DNA from: Allacma fusca
Lineage: Eukaryota; Arthropoda; Collembola; Symphypleona; Sminthuridae
Direction: 5' to 3'
DNA: 64,000 nucleotides
Assembly (NCBI GenBank): GCA_947179485.1
Contig: OX359248.1
Location: forward strand, 53,950,386 to 54,014,385
Shown: positions 25,469 through 37,753 of the stretch, piece after piece
Position numbering within the stretch: position 1 is the stretch's first letter
How the letters are laid out: each line of letters begins with the position of its first letter
The notes under the pieces: generated by a model
Seen by the model: the letters and a program-made list of their open reading frames with translations, nothing else
The model's database searches: none
What the model was told of the DNA's origin: nothing
Position numbers and translations under genes: made by a program

Positions 25469-25831
25469 TGTATGGGCAGTGCTGCCCGTTCCCTTTCTAG
25501 TCTAGTCAATTCTAGTCCACCACGTACTCAGGATGTACTATTCTATTCCTATTCTATTCATATCTGCTTGTGACTTGGCTATTCTAGTCTATTCCAATTC
25601 CCTCCAAGTCAAAAAAATCCTAGTCTATTCCAAGTCTATTCACCTATTCATTATACACCACAACCAAAAGCAGCTTCAACGAATGTAACGTTGCTGAGAA
25701 AGGAAAACTGCGTTTCTTTGAGTTTCCATGTACAAATCGAAAGGAACTTGCATCACGCGTGTTAGGTACACTCTTAAAGCATCATTATTACCCTGGTAGC
25801 GGAATTGGAAACAGCACTAAGCTGATAGTTC

Positions 25832-26373
25832 CAGAGGTGTCCATTTGAAAACACCTTCGTTCATCCTTCAGAAGGAGAACCGTTTACAATTACCCGTTCC
25901 TTCATCGTTCCGTAAAATGAAGCCTTCTGAATGTTTATCCTTCCTTCGCCCTTCCTTCATTCAAAACCATGCTATAATCCTTCCTTCAGCCTTCAAAAAT
26001 TATTTAAATTCCTTCATGCTTCGGGTATCATGCTGCCTTTGTGATATAAATGTTTCAGAATAACGTTAAGCCGACCCGCCAGAAAAATAGTTTTCAGTTG
26101 AGTAACGGTGTACGTACGTACATGAACTTAAGTTACGGAAGAATTTTGCCTAAAATATAGTAGATGGAATTGCAAGTTCCAGCGGCGTTCGAAGGCGTAA
26201 AAACAACATGTTCCTTCACATTCCATTATTTCTGCAAAGAGCAGAAGCCTTCGTTCAGCCTTCGTTTCCTTTCCAGCCTTCCTTCCCTTCCCTTCATAAT
26301 TGTCAAAGATAACGCTTCATTCGTTCAAAGAAGCCTTCTCTGAAGGAAATCCTTCGAAGGATGGACACCTCTG
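25832..26373. mobile_element. Nested hAT-like element, CCTTC-rich
   Basis: 542 bp with ends CAGAGGTGTCCAT / ATGGACACCTCTG and a perfect 8-bp target duplication GATAGTTC (25824-25831 and 26374-26381). The interior is rich in CCTTC/GAAGG and is related to the element at 8406-8957 although the outermost TIR bases differ. It is inserted inside 25477-27986. Confidence 0.9.
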
Positions 26374-26462
26374 GATAGTTCTGAATCGGAGACTGGTTTT
26401 TGAAGGAAGTAAACGTAGAATATTTAACTGAAGTTTTTTCGATGAGCCTGAGATCGTTGAAG

Positions 26463-27122
26463 CAGAGCTTCTACGCGCCCCCTGTGCCCGGGCCGAGGGG
26501 TCTAAATCAATGTTATGACCTTGTACGTTAAAGTTATGTGGAATAAAGTAGGTTAAACGGTAGTTTGAAAATTTGTAAAGCCAAAAAACCTGAAATTCAT
26601 TCAAAATATGTTTCAGAGGCATCTAATTGCATGAGAAATGCGCATAGTAAGACAGTGAGTAGGTAACTTTGACCATCCGTGAAATGCAGTTGACCCCTCC
26701 CTGAAATTTCATTTTTTTTATTTTTACCCCCCCCCCCCTCGAAACCAGGCCTTGTACATGTATGAATATGGCTGTAATTTAAGCTGCCTTAAGGATGAAT
26801 CTTGGAACTGCGATTCTATAAATGTTTTTTTTTATATTTTTGGTACGAATATTTTTTGATCGAATTTTTCTTCATGTTCGGATTTTCGGTATGGGAATGT
26901 CGACAAGTGTTTTTAGTAATTATCTGGACGGGACTGGTATTTTGTTCATATGCCCCGATTTTCGGGACCGGGGACGTTTTTTTAAATTTTTGGGGACGGG
27001 ACGGAGATATGGTTTTTTCACCGTGTCCCGATTGTCGGGACGGGACTGGGGACAAAGGTTTTGAAAAAATATCGGGACGGGACGGGGACGGGACAGGAAT
27101 TTTGTCCCCAATAGAAGCTCTA
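26463..27122. mobile_element. Nested hAT-like element, GGGAC-rich
   Basis: 660 bp beginning CAGAGCTTCTA and ending TAGAAGCTCTA. It is flanked by a perfect 8-bp duplication CGTTGAAG (26455-26462 and 27123-27130). Its right subterminal region is a run of GGGACGGGAC words, and a poly-C tract lies at about 26730. It is inserted inside 25477-27986, 81 bp from the previous nested element. Confidence 0.85.
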
Positions 27123-27994
27123 CGTTGAAGTACTAGGAGTAGCACCTTGTTCCGTGACAAGGTTTGGTTCATCCGGCTGTGGCTTGGGATCTGCGTTACT
27201 CAATTATTCCGTGTTTGGTTTTGAAAAATTCGACGGAGGATTATTTAGTTCAGATCTTTTTTGAAAATAACTGCTGGCGTCCAAGAAGCTGATGTGGTTT
27301 TGTAATGGCGATTGGCGACAGATCAGCTGTAATCGTGAAATACGTTTCGCAAATGTGGGGGGATTTCTCCCCGTTTTGGGGGGATATTAATATTTAAAAT
27401 CTTGTCTTTTGTTACTGCCACACATAAGTTTTGAAATCCCCAAACTCCGATCGTGTAACGAAAATCTAGTTTTTTGTTAAAGTTCTGGTTAAATCAAAGG
27501 ATGTAAGGGGATCCTCATGAAACTTGGATAAATTGGTAATAAGGATAATTTGGTTAAAAGTGCCATTAGAAACGCTAACTAAGTATTTAATGAAATGGCA
27601 AGTGTGAGAAGAATTTTCATATAAAAAGAAATAGTACAGCACCGCAATATGTTTCTGACACACATTACATAAGTAGGCAGAACTGACAAAATAGGAAACG
27701 GATTCCTACTTGATAAAAGCAAAGTTTAGTCATATGTTTGATTGTGCCCATAGTGCAGTTGAAAGGCTCACAATCCTCCTTAGACGAGGGAATAGTGCTA
27801 TCGCACTAATCAATTCTAGTCTATTCCCTCTATGTTAACATTCTGACTATTCTAGTCTATTCTATACTTTTTTAATTTGCAGCAAGGCTATTCAAGTCTA
27901 GTCTATTCAATTTGCTCCTACACCTTGGCTATTCTATTCAATTCCCTAGTTTCCTAGTCTAGTCGGACTAGACTAGGGCAGCACTGTGTATGGG

Positions 27995-30191
27995 TAACGT
28001 TTGGGACGTAACAAAATTCAAAGTATGCATTCAAGTATCGAAAATAGTGAACAAGTATAGAGAAATTCTGCTTCAGAAGCAAAATTAAGAAAATAGGAGA
28101 CAGGTGTTATTTTTTTAAAACACTGTCACTGATAAAAATGTAAAAAAACTCTGGGCTTATTTCAAATCGTATAGAAACTCATTTGTATCCAAATTCGTTG
28201 GCCTAATTCAAAAACTGCAACTTCTGCAGTTACAATGGTCACTCATGGTTGAGAATTTTTTCAAAATGTTATCATCAGTAAAAATAGGCTGACTTCCTTA
28301 CTAACAGGCTGTTTGTCTCCCCCATCGACCCGTGTAAGGCTAATACAAAACACATCGATTTCCCCATTTTTCGGAAATTTTCTTTGAAAGATTGTTCAAA
28401 GATTTTTCTTTCAACTTTTGTCCCACCCATGTATCTCACAAACTCACCATACAATGGTCGAAGAGATGGATAAAAATAAGGAATTCTTGTATAACGTTAC
28501 ATTTCGATAGCATTTGAATGTTTACTCAAGCTTAAAAATTCGAGTTAAAACATCTTTTAAAGATTTTTCGTAAGTTGTAGATAGTTTACACTTGTCCAAA
28601 GAGCCCTAAAAGTGGTACTCCATTTTTTTGCCTAAAATTAACTTACTAAATAATTGTTTTTGAATAAATTTACTGAAATACGAACTTCAGAAAATGTCTT
28701 TCTGCAAATATTGTTATTCTAACTGCATCATGTTGCTTTCGGTTCCGCTGTAAGTAAATTGCTTAATCATACGGTGAAATGGGGCGACATCTATCACGAG
28801 ATGTCGGATTTCTGTTTTCGACAAATAAGGTAAATGTAAAATTCGGGTTTAGCGGTAAAAATCATGGGGTTGTTTGTGGAGGTTGTGGAGTTGCTTTCCA
28901 CAACATCGCGTGATTTTACGGAGGCAAAATTATTGTAAATTGATAATTTTAAATGCGTTTTAACAATACAAGTGTATTTTGTAACTTAATTTTTAGCTTT
29001 CCGGTCGCAGGGTGACAATGTTGGTGTCCGGAAATTTTGCCTCTTCGTTCCAGTCCCAAAAACCTCGAGACGTCCTGTCCCAAACAGAAACCCAGTATGT
29101 ATAATACTGTGTCGATATCCCAACATACAAGCTTCACCGACCCGTCCCAAAATCCTCAGGGAAAAAAGGTTGACCGAATTCCGCCCTGAAATAAGACGGG
29201 GACAATATTATGACCCGAAATTGTCCCGGTCCCATCCTGATTAGAAACCCTACACAGGAATTAACTTATGAATCTGTCAGTGATCCTTGTATAGAAAGCT
29301 ATGGTCCATACATATGTGGTAAATTACAGGGGGTATTACAATTGTTGTCTACATACGGAAGAGAAAGCGAAATTGTTTTAATTAATACCTTACTGATTAC
29401 TAGTATCGTGGGAAAAGTTATTCTAGCATTACTTCACCACAAAAAATAATTCCCAAGAGATTTTGTAACTGCAGGGAGATGAAATGCAATGGAAGGTATG
29501 ACACTTGTGTGTGTGTAAACCCAGTGAAGTTAGTGTGAGGAGAATGAGTGCTGCCTGGGGTAAGTTAAGACCAAAACTTTTACTTTATTGTAGTCAGAAA
29601 ATAGTATCATTAAAATATAGAGCAGTTGTTGACTCGAGAAGTGTTAGGAGGAGAGTGAGTCGTTCACGAACGACTCTGAAGGTTACAAAAAATATAGCGG
29701 TCAAATTCTAGTGGCTTGGTCTGGACAAAGAATCGTAGATTAGAAATTAGAATAAGTTATACTTCGAGCGGTGACTAGCACCCATCCAGCTAGGCAAAAT
29801 ATAAATACAAGATTTGGTTAAAATTAACGGAAGGTGAACCAACTCTGGTCACCTTACGTAAGTACAGTAAAGGAAGTTGAGGCGATTGGGAGTCCAACAT
29901 ATTTTGTAAGAATAGCAAAGATTCTACTTTCAAAAGCCTTTGCTACATCCAGTTTAAATAAAAAGGTTAAAGGATGGGAAATTGGCAAAAAATGTTAGAA
30001 TTTATTAGATAACATCAAGGCCATATTAATTACAAACATTACCATATAGAACTATCACAGCGACTTCTATCCAAATCGAGTTCATAGGATTTTTATACAT
30101 TCTAGCTAAATATGGGCACTATTTTCTTGCTTAAATTTTACACGAATTTTAAGCTGATCCTTAAACCGTGGACCGTGGCTATGTGCTTTCG
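27995..30191. other. Intergenic, with a GGGAC-type repeat remnant
   Basis: No host gene was seen. At about 29000-29250 GTCCC/GGGAC words recur and end in CCCATCCTGATTAGAAACCC, probably one end of another element related to 26463-27122; its partner end was not found. TTTATT at 30001 is AATAAA on the minus strand and may serve the NB-ARC gene. Confidence 0.4.
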
Positions 30192-33100
30192 TTAATTATT
30201 AGCGGAACGGGTGACATCGCTGTAAAGTCTTGTATGTATATGATTTTCGATCACATTGAACGGTTGGGTCGTTGTTTCGGTACTGGTGGGGACCTGTTGC
30301 GGATATCTATGTACAGTTGCTGTGACCTCGCGACATATCTCTGACAACGCGTGATTGACCTGAGGCAACTGGTTGTTTAGTCGGACTGCACTTTCGAGTA
30401 ACGCTAGCTTCACTTCTCTTGTAAAAGTTCTCATGCCTTTAAGAAGTTTCGAAAAAAAGTCCGCTAGCTCTTCGAAGCGATTTTGTTTTGACAAATTTTT
30501 GATGAATTCTGATTTCATTGCAGCTGCTTGAAACATGCGGTGAATTTGATAAAATTCCTTGCAACGGGTAGCTAAGTTGAGACGGTGAAGTAAATCTAGT
30601 GCTTTTCCCAGGTTTTTGTCATTATCAAAATAGGACATAAATACTTCCTTAGGAATTTTGTCAGGATTAAGAGGTGCCATTATTTGCAAACAACGAAGAG
30701 CCATTGGTCCGTGTTCCATTGTAGCAATATGTTCAAATGTCTTTTCAAGTAATTTAAAAAACTCTAACTGTTCTTCGGGTTTCGCCGACAGTAATTCTGT
30801 TTTGCTGCACATTACCTCAGCCAAAAACTCATTTAAAGTGTATGGTACTTTCGAAAGGGAAGCATGGATTTGTTGTTTGTATTGAAAGAATGAAATAACT
30901 TGTTGCAATCCTATTGGTAAATCCTGACACATACGCCTAATTTTTTTAATCGAATCCTGATTATCCTCACTGTCTTTCAACCCTTTTTTTGAAAGTAGCT
31001 CCAAAGATTCTTCCGCCTCAAATACTGGCAGTTCTATTTGTTCGAAATAATCTTTCCAGTCACGATTCCTTGTGGTCACAATTATAGATGGCGATTTCCA
31101 TCCGGCTTTTATATTCCCTGGGAGCAAACAGCGTAGTCCTTGCTTATCTCCATCAGTTTTGTATGATTCTACGTTGTCAAAAACAATTAGTGCAGGTTTC
31201 TGGCAAGCATAATCAAATATTTTGTCCAAAATATCTTGGTTGTCCATTTCTTCTGACTGTTTCCCATGTTTATAAATATCTATTGGCAATCCTTCAGCTA
31301 ATTTGAGTAAGCGGCCTTTTGTTTCAAAGTGTTTTTCCGCGTTAATCCACAACAAATGGAAATAAGATTTCTTGTACTGCTGAATGTATTTTCGTACCAA
31401 CTGTGTTTTTCCGACTCCAGGCATCCCGCAAATCAACACTGTCCGGGAACGTATGGATGGTGTGTCACTGTCCTTTGGTTTTAGGCAATGATGTAGGGTC
31501 TCAATAAATTTTTCTCTTCCAATAAAATCGGGGATATTTTCTCGAATGCCGAATTCTACAGGTTTCGTAAGTGGGGTAGGATCTATAGTAGGTTTCGGTT
31601 CATTAATGACAATGTAATTCTTGTCGCCTGCAATCTTTATTGGACCTACGGTAACTCCTTCACTGTTTCCTTGTATTGATATTCCTTGTGAGGTCATTGA
31701 GGAATTTGTTGCATTAACTTCGTTGATGCTCCCAGTGTCTGCCGTTTTGGTTGATTGAATATGATATTGGTTAAGGATCCCCATCACTGGGGCACTCGTC
31801 GAGTCGGGTAAAGCACTTCGATCCTGAAACGTAATTATGAAAAGTTTAGTGAAGTCATAAAGGTAATTTGCGGAACCCCTCAATAAAAACGCTCTACATA
31901 CTAGGATAGGACCTTCGCGATTACCGCTCAACTTTATGATCAATTTTGTTTTGAGGGAAGCGAATTATGTTTTCAATGATCTCTTAAACCCCGAAATACT
32001 GAACTCAAGGGACATTCTTGAGATTTAAGCTTGCTTTCAAAATCTGTTTTACACTGAACCCATGTAAGCATTGTTTTTGAAAAATCTATATCTACCTACT
32101 AGGTTTTTTGTAATTTGTCAAAATGCACCAATGTATTTTGTTCAATTCTTTGTTCAATTGTGGATTACTTTCTAGGCCGATCTAATGCTAGGCCCGATTG
32201 CAGTATTTTATTTTATACTTCAAATTGGAATGTCATGTGTAATAGCGGTGGTAGCATCATTACCTCTTTTGCATTATCTTTCATATAGTCTTGGCTGCTG
32301 CTATCATTTGTTTCTTCGTTGGCGGTTTCTGTTATGCTACCGTAATTTGAAGTTGCTGGGCTTCCATTCTAAATTAAAATAAGGAAAATTTATTGAAGGA
32401 CAATGTAAATTTAATTTGCTTATTAACTTCAATTATTGCACTATATTCTATGCATACATAAAGTACATATCTATGTGTATATGTACGTGTATACAGGGCA
32501 GCTCATACCCTTTATCCATGACTAGCCCGTAAAAGGAATTGATCAATAAAATAGTGCATCACATGGGTTCAGGTCGCACCCGGGCATTTGGGTTCAGGTC
32601 CAGGTTCAGGTTCAGTATGGGTGCATGTATTTTGGACCCAATAATTTTGGTTCCCTTCTGGGTACAGTACTTTATACCCGTGAAATTGGGTACAGGTTCA
32701 GGGCCAGGTACAGAGAAAAACCCGTTTTGAATTTACCTGTCAGGACCAGGTGTAACACATGAAAGACCTGAACCTGATCACAAAGACCTGAAATGTTTGG
32801 GCTCATTCATTGAAAGTTAAAGGCTGGAGAATTTCAAGCTTCCAAGATGATTTCCATCGCAAAAGCAATGGCAGGGTGTCCCATGAAAAAATGAACTTGC
32901 ATTCTTATTCATTTTAAATATATTTTGTACTACAAATGCCCAATTGATTTATACTTTTAATACAAGATAATTTTTAAAAAAGTTCGGATTCTCAAGTACC
33001 CAAACATGTTCAGGTCCGGTTCAAAAATACCCGGGTTCAGGTCGTCTTTTGGGTACTTTTTCGGGTTCAGGTACTAATCAGGTGCGGGTACTACAAAATT

Positions 33101-33660
33101 GCAATTGGGTCAGGTTCAGGATCGAAAAATTTGAACCTGTTAAATGGGTAAATTTTCAGGTACAGGTTCACACTTTTAAGGTACCCAAAGTTTGGGTCCA
33201 GGTTCAGGTACAGGTTCGACTGTTTTGAACCCATGCGATGCACTACCATAAAACGTTAGTCATATTGTAGAAAATCTGATTCCAGATTATTTGAAAATTT
33301 GTTTTATTTACTCAGGTCAATATGTAAGTATTTGGGGTCAGAGGCATAATAATCGCACTGTAAAGGCGAGGGATATTTTTAATGGTCTCTTGGCAATTTT
33401 TCTTGTCCTATATTGGATTAAGCCTTTTTTTGACACTCGCGCGTAGAATATTGTACTGAATTTTTCATTAACTAGATCACTCCAGCTATGTTGGAAATTG
33501 GTGGTAGGACAAGTAACAGGAGAAAGTGGCAACTGATATAAGCCACTCTGAATTTTGTAATTATGCCACAAAATTTAAAACAAAATAAAATAAATTTACC
33601 TTAACTAGATTTCTAGTATGTTCTTTTCTGCTGCTTCTTGCATCCTTCCGACTGATAAAT
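30192..33660 (-). CDS. NB-ARC (STAND/NLR-type) ATPase, 5' end incomplete
   Basis: Three exons supported by GT-AG signals and matching phases: 33600-33660, 32264-32368 and 30192-31823. They encode about 600 residues; a further 5' exon at 34406-34443 is possible but weak, and no start codon was fixed. The N-terminal part is low-complexity (S/T/N-rich) with a GISIQGNSEGVTVG segment. The NB-ARC domain has its Walker A GMPGVGKT, Walker B ALIVFDNVES, a sensor-1/RNBS-B strand IIVTTRNRDW, a GLPL-like DLPIGLQQV and an MHD-like IHRMFQ, all in the usual order. Helical sequence follows, with no evident LRR, WD40 or clear TPR array. Proteins of this class are nucleotide switches that oligomerise on ligand sensing, often in innate immunity or cell death. 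The ligand and effector here cannot be inferred. A hAT-like element lies in the intron at 32552-33245. Confidence 0.85.
32552..33245. mobile_element. hAT-like element, CAGGTTC-rich, in NB-ARC gene intron
   Basis: 694 bp with ends TAGTGCATCACATGGGTTCA / TGAACCCATGCGATGCACTA-like (inverted with one or two mismatches). The flanks are CAATAAAA (32544-32551) and CCATAAAA (33246-33253), a 7-of-8 target duplication. The subterminal parts are made of CAGGTTCAGGT / ACCTGAACC words. Confidence 0.75.
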
Positions 33661-35078
33661 CTAAAACAATATATTAATTGTATTATATTGTGCGTCCAGA
33701 TAAGTATGTATGTATATGTACTGACTATTTTTTCTAGAGAATGGTCACAAATTATTTTTTCGCTATTGAGGAAAGGTGCTCAATAAGGTTCAAGGATGTC
33801 CAGCATAGTGAGAAAGTTCATTCAGTCCTGGTATTTATTAGCTGCTGGTCTAAAATCGAATTATGTTACCTATCACATCACCCTTTCTTTCGAAATTTAC
33901 CTTCTGAACGCACTCCAGACTATTCCCATTTTGTCCAGTTCGTAAATGTTTTTGTGATGTAACTCACAAAAAATTGCGACTGTACGATTTTGCTGATGAG
34001 CATTGACTTTTATGTCCCTCTGGAAATTGCAGAAACCATTGAACTTGTCATACAAATATTGATTTATAGATTTGATTACAAAGATTAAAACTGTATCAAT
34101 ATAAAGTATGGAAATCTAATACGGGTCTAAATGTATCTAATTACTATTTGTTAATCTTTTGTGTATGAGCCTACTCGTAAACACAATAAAAATATACATA
34201 CATACATACATTACAAAGATTAGTTTTAACTTGATGAGTATTTCCCTATTCATAGGTCGAGTACTCTTGTATGATCTTGCATGTTATCTGTACAATTAAT
34301 TTTGTACTTGGTTTCAGATTACATTGCTGGTACGGGTATGAAAAGTGAAAGTGTGAGTTTCACAAGAAATGATAATTAAAAGGGAATTAAATTGGTATCG
34401 TTTACCTCGGGTTCAAACACTTCAGTTGTCTGTCACTTATCGTCTATGTAATTATGCATTTTCAAAAATATCGTCCCTGGAGAGGGAAAATGGTCCAATT
34501 GTAAGTGCTGTACAAAAATATGCGCACGTGCCTCTTTAGTGACGATATGAAGTATAAACCGTCTGGGAAAAACTGGAAAAAAGTCTAGACCAATATTAAT
34601 TAACCTAGATAAGTATCTTGGTTTTACACGGACAATGCACTATATTCACTTCAGCTAAAAATAAATAATTACTCGAAATGAAATTAACTCATTTTTTGAA
34701 ATTCCATGTTAATACATAATAACTTGCTGCTAACATTTTGGCTCCAGCTCTACCGCATTGTGTAGTTCCACGGGACATAAATTGCTTAAGCATTGGGTTC
34801 AACAGGCGACGCCTACATGCCAAATGAGACATTTTCAAAAACTTTGATTTTTTACAGGTCATCCAACTGAAAAATTAGCAAGTTGAAATTCATTTAATTT
34901 TTTGAGATTTTACCAATTTTTTAACCAAATTCCGACAACAAGAATCTAAAAAAACACGCGTACAAGAAAGTCAATACAATTTTGTACTAAATACAATTTG
35001 TACCTTCACCGCATTTGTCAAATCCGAACTGGAATCCGGCATAAGGTATTGCTCCGTTTGATCCCATGCATACGCAAT
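33661..35078. other. Upstream region or 5' intron of the NB-ARC gene
   Basis: No clear coding exon. A 38-bp candidate exon at 34406-34443 (minus; acceptor ACATAG, donor GTAAAC) has the right phase to join 33600-33660 but is too short to be convincing. TACATACATA simple sequence lies at about 34190. Confidence 0.3.
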
Positions 35079-35082
35079 GTAC

Positions 35083-35431
35083 TATAACAGTAATCAATAT
35101 GGCTCAATATGACTCTGTCATTCAATTGCAAGTAGCATTTTATTCATTTTATCCACACAATTTATTATAATGATAATTAATTCTAGCAGGGCTTCCCTGC
35201 CGTATTTAGCTTTCTCAAGAGTCAGAGATTACCCCGACTCCCAAGTCAGACTGAAGGTCTTGCACTTGAAACCTTCCCTTTTATAGTTTCTGGAAGATTA
35301 AACTATTGGTTGGATTAACTTTAGCCAATAATAACTTATTGAATAAATATTTCACAATAACAATTGCCTTTAACTAAAATCAACATCTTGAAGAATTAAG
35401 TGACTAAGGGAATAGTGACATTAATGTTACA
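35083..35431 (-). repeat. 3' LTR
   Basis: 349 bp, base-for-base the same as the 5' LTR when read side by side. On the minus strand it carries a TATA box (TATAAAA, 35279-35285) and downstream AATAAA motifs (35161-35166 and 35139-35144), the normal U3-R order. Confidence 0.93.
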
Positions 35432-35470
35432 CAGTTATCTTTCTAATGAACAATGAAATCTATATAAAAC

Positions 35471-36342
35471 TTAAGTTTCACATGTATTCCATATAAACTC
35501 AGGAATCATTCCTGCATTAGATGCAGCTTTCTTATCATGGAATAATAAGTTGTCTCCCCCAAAACCATTACGCACATCATAATGGACTTCCTTTCCTTGC
35601 TGGTCGAAAAAGAATCTCATCACATTATATTCTTTAGTTTTCTTCAACTTGAACCTAATTGTCGGGAAATCATACATCATTGATGATAACTGAATCGCAT
35701 TTATCTTGATGGTGATAGGAACAACAAGATCTTTCAATGATGATTCATTATGAGTTGTCATAGAAATCAATGGTGTATTTCTTCCTTGTTGGCCTTGTTT
35801 TGACATTGGCTTCCTATATTGTACAGGTGTCATAGGCAAATATTTAGTTACACCTACTGTCGGTATCTGAATTCTCCTCTTGGGAACACAATACTTGATT
35901 TCTGACATTTTCTCCTCCATTTCAACTTTATTGAACGCACTAAACGCTTTCTCAACCTTTTGTTGCTCTTTATCTTTAGCCTCATCGTATTCAGCCTTAG
36001 CCTCTGCACAATATTTTTGCCATGCCGCTTTTCGGACAAATTCATGGTGGGCCATAGCTTTCGCATACTCCCTCCTCAACTGCGAAGGTTTCTTATGCTT
36101 CTTAGACTTCTTAGCTTCATTAAGTACCGGAATGCATGTACTAACACGGAGGACAGACGCACGGTTTTTAATAATTTGCTTGTCTGTAAATATTCAGAAT
36201 ATCAATTTCTGAACTAAATAACTTACATTACTAATATTGCCACACAAATATGTATATTATTTTATCCCATTGAATTCAATCAATTACCTGCAATACTCTT
36301 TGGTGCTAATGGATAATTATTATAGATGGAAAATGGTTTCAT
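35471..36342 (-). CDS. Extra spliced ORF of the retrotransposon (env position), unrecognised
   Basis: It lies between integrase and the 3' LTR. Exon 1 is 36288-36342 (ATG 36342-36340, donor GTAATT) and exon 2 is 35471-36183 (acceptor TTTACAG, stop TAA). The phases join to give 255 residues with no stop or frameshift. The N-terminal third is basic (KKSKKHKK), followed by an A/K/E-rich helix likely to form a coiled coil (residues about 60-120). The C-terminal half mixes beta-type segments such as VPITIKINAIQLSSM and TIRFKLKKTKEYNVMRFFF. No signal peptide, membrane segment or cysteine pattern suggests an envelope protein. It could be a captured host gene or a lineage-specific accessory protein. 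It is intact while pol is not. The small intron could instead mark a splice signal used for the subgenomic RNA. Confidence 0.7.
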
Positions 36343-36895
36343 TTTGGTAAAGAAAATTATACTTTCACAGCTACAATAAACACAGGGTAATGTTACACTG
36401 GTAAACCACGTACTGAATCATGAACTATCAGAATTATCAATTGACACGATTATTATATTTGAATACTGTTAATATAACTTCGTCAAATGATCCAATCGTA
36501 GTAACCATGTCAACAAGTATAAATTACACGAATTTATATTCATTATTATAAATTACATTGTACACAATACCAACCATCAAGTAAATGACACTTTATTTCC
36601 ATTACAAATACAAGACAAATTTTTTAATCTGAGCTATATCCCCCCAAATTATTTAAAAACAAAATGGAGTATCACTACCTCTTGATGTCAATTATTAATA
36701 ATCTAAGTTTCTTATTTGGAACATCAAATTTTGTGAATTACCATGCCTTCCCCTCTAATAATTCATATACATTATTCATATTTTACTTCGTATTATACTA
36801 ACGACGGAAGTTTCAGCTTCCAATCAAACAACTCACTCATACAACACATCTATCCTCATGTACTCTCTCTGCTCCTTTCACTCTTACATTTTTTC
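36343..36895. other. Retrotransposon spacer between integrase and extra ORF
   Basis: AT-rich internal sequence with no frame that could be supported. It may hold the promoter, splice signals or 5' UTR for the downstream extra ORF. Confidence 0.4.
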
Positions 36896-37753
36896 TCATT
36901 TGCCGCTTACTTCTTCAAATGTCAAGAGTATATTTTTGGAAGCAAATTGAACGTCATCCATCAATAATTTTAGACGAGAAACATGTACTCTTCCTATAAT
37001 TTTGGAAGATTTTTGGCACTTGAGTTCACAAATATTATCTGAACACATTTTATTAATAATAAAAGGGCCACAGTATTTTTTACACAAAGAGCTAGTGATA
37101 CCCCTTGCTGCATTAGAAATATTTAATGCAATTGTATAAACTATATCACCCTGCTTAAAATTTGCCTTAACTTTGTTATAAATTTCCAAATATTTTTCTT
37201 GACTTGCTTGTGTATATGACTTTGCCAAATTTAATATAGATTGAAAACGCTCATTGACATCATCACTACGATCAATACTTGATATACTAACTTTCAATTT
37301 AGAATCACAAGGAGTTTTTAATTCCCTCCCAAAATTTAAATATGCAGGGGGAAAATTCCTAGAATCATTCACTGAAGAATTAATCGCAAATGCAATTTCA
37401 TCCAATTTACAATCACATTCATTACACGATTCAATTTGAGTAATTATTCTATCTTTCACTGTTCTATTATATCTTTCACAAGAATTACTCTGCGGATGAT
37501 ATGAAGCAATTTTCCATGATTTAGTACCAATTGAATCACACCATTGCATAAATTTTTTACTTACAAATTGTTTGGCATTGTCAGTAACAATAGAATTTGG
37601 AAAACCCCATTTTAGAAATACTACCCATAAACGGCGAATAATAGTTGATGCTGTAGCTGCTCGCAAACCAAATAATTCCACATATTTCGTAGTGTTACAC
37701 ATTACCACTAAAAGATATTTATTACCTTTTTTCCTTTGATATATGGTCCACAT
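36896..37753 (-). pseudogene. Retrotransposon integrase, catalytic core and C-terminus
   Basis: Continues the integrase in a different frame from the upstream part. It has the second catalytic Asp in IVTDNAKQFVSKKF and the Glu in NSCERYNRTVKDR; the first Asp (ACDICGPY) is encoded in the preceding frame. It ends with a GPY/F-type module (CGPFIINKM, then GRVHVSRLKL). The frame change from the 38463-37708 ORF occurs in the overlap at about 37720-37735, at an A-run. It could be a one-base lesion, an assembly error or a real ribosomal shift. Confidence 0.85.

Larger units (their letters stand above)
25477..27986. mobile_element. hAT-like element, TCTAGTC-rich, with two nested insertions
   Basis: The ends CAGTGCTGCCC / GGGCAGCACTG are inverted, allowing one mismatch. 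They are flanked by a perfect 8-bp duplication TGTATGGG (25469-25476 and 27987-27994). The subterminal regions at about 25490-25640 and 27790-27975 consist of TCTAGTCTATTC words. The 2510-bp span includes two other elements, so the original insert was about 1.3 kb. No transposase frame was identified. Confidence 0.85.

Noticed and set aside
26802..27172. Open frames of up to 118 codons on both strands
   Set aside because: Produced by the GGGAC repeat of the nested hAT-like element; repetitive PSRP/GDGT peptides, not a gene.
29210..29449. 79-codon plus frame
   Set aside because: It starts in a GGGAC/GTCCC repeat remnant and has no splice context or known domain.
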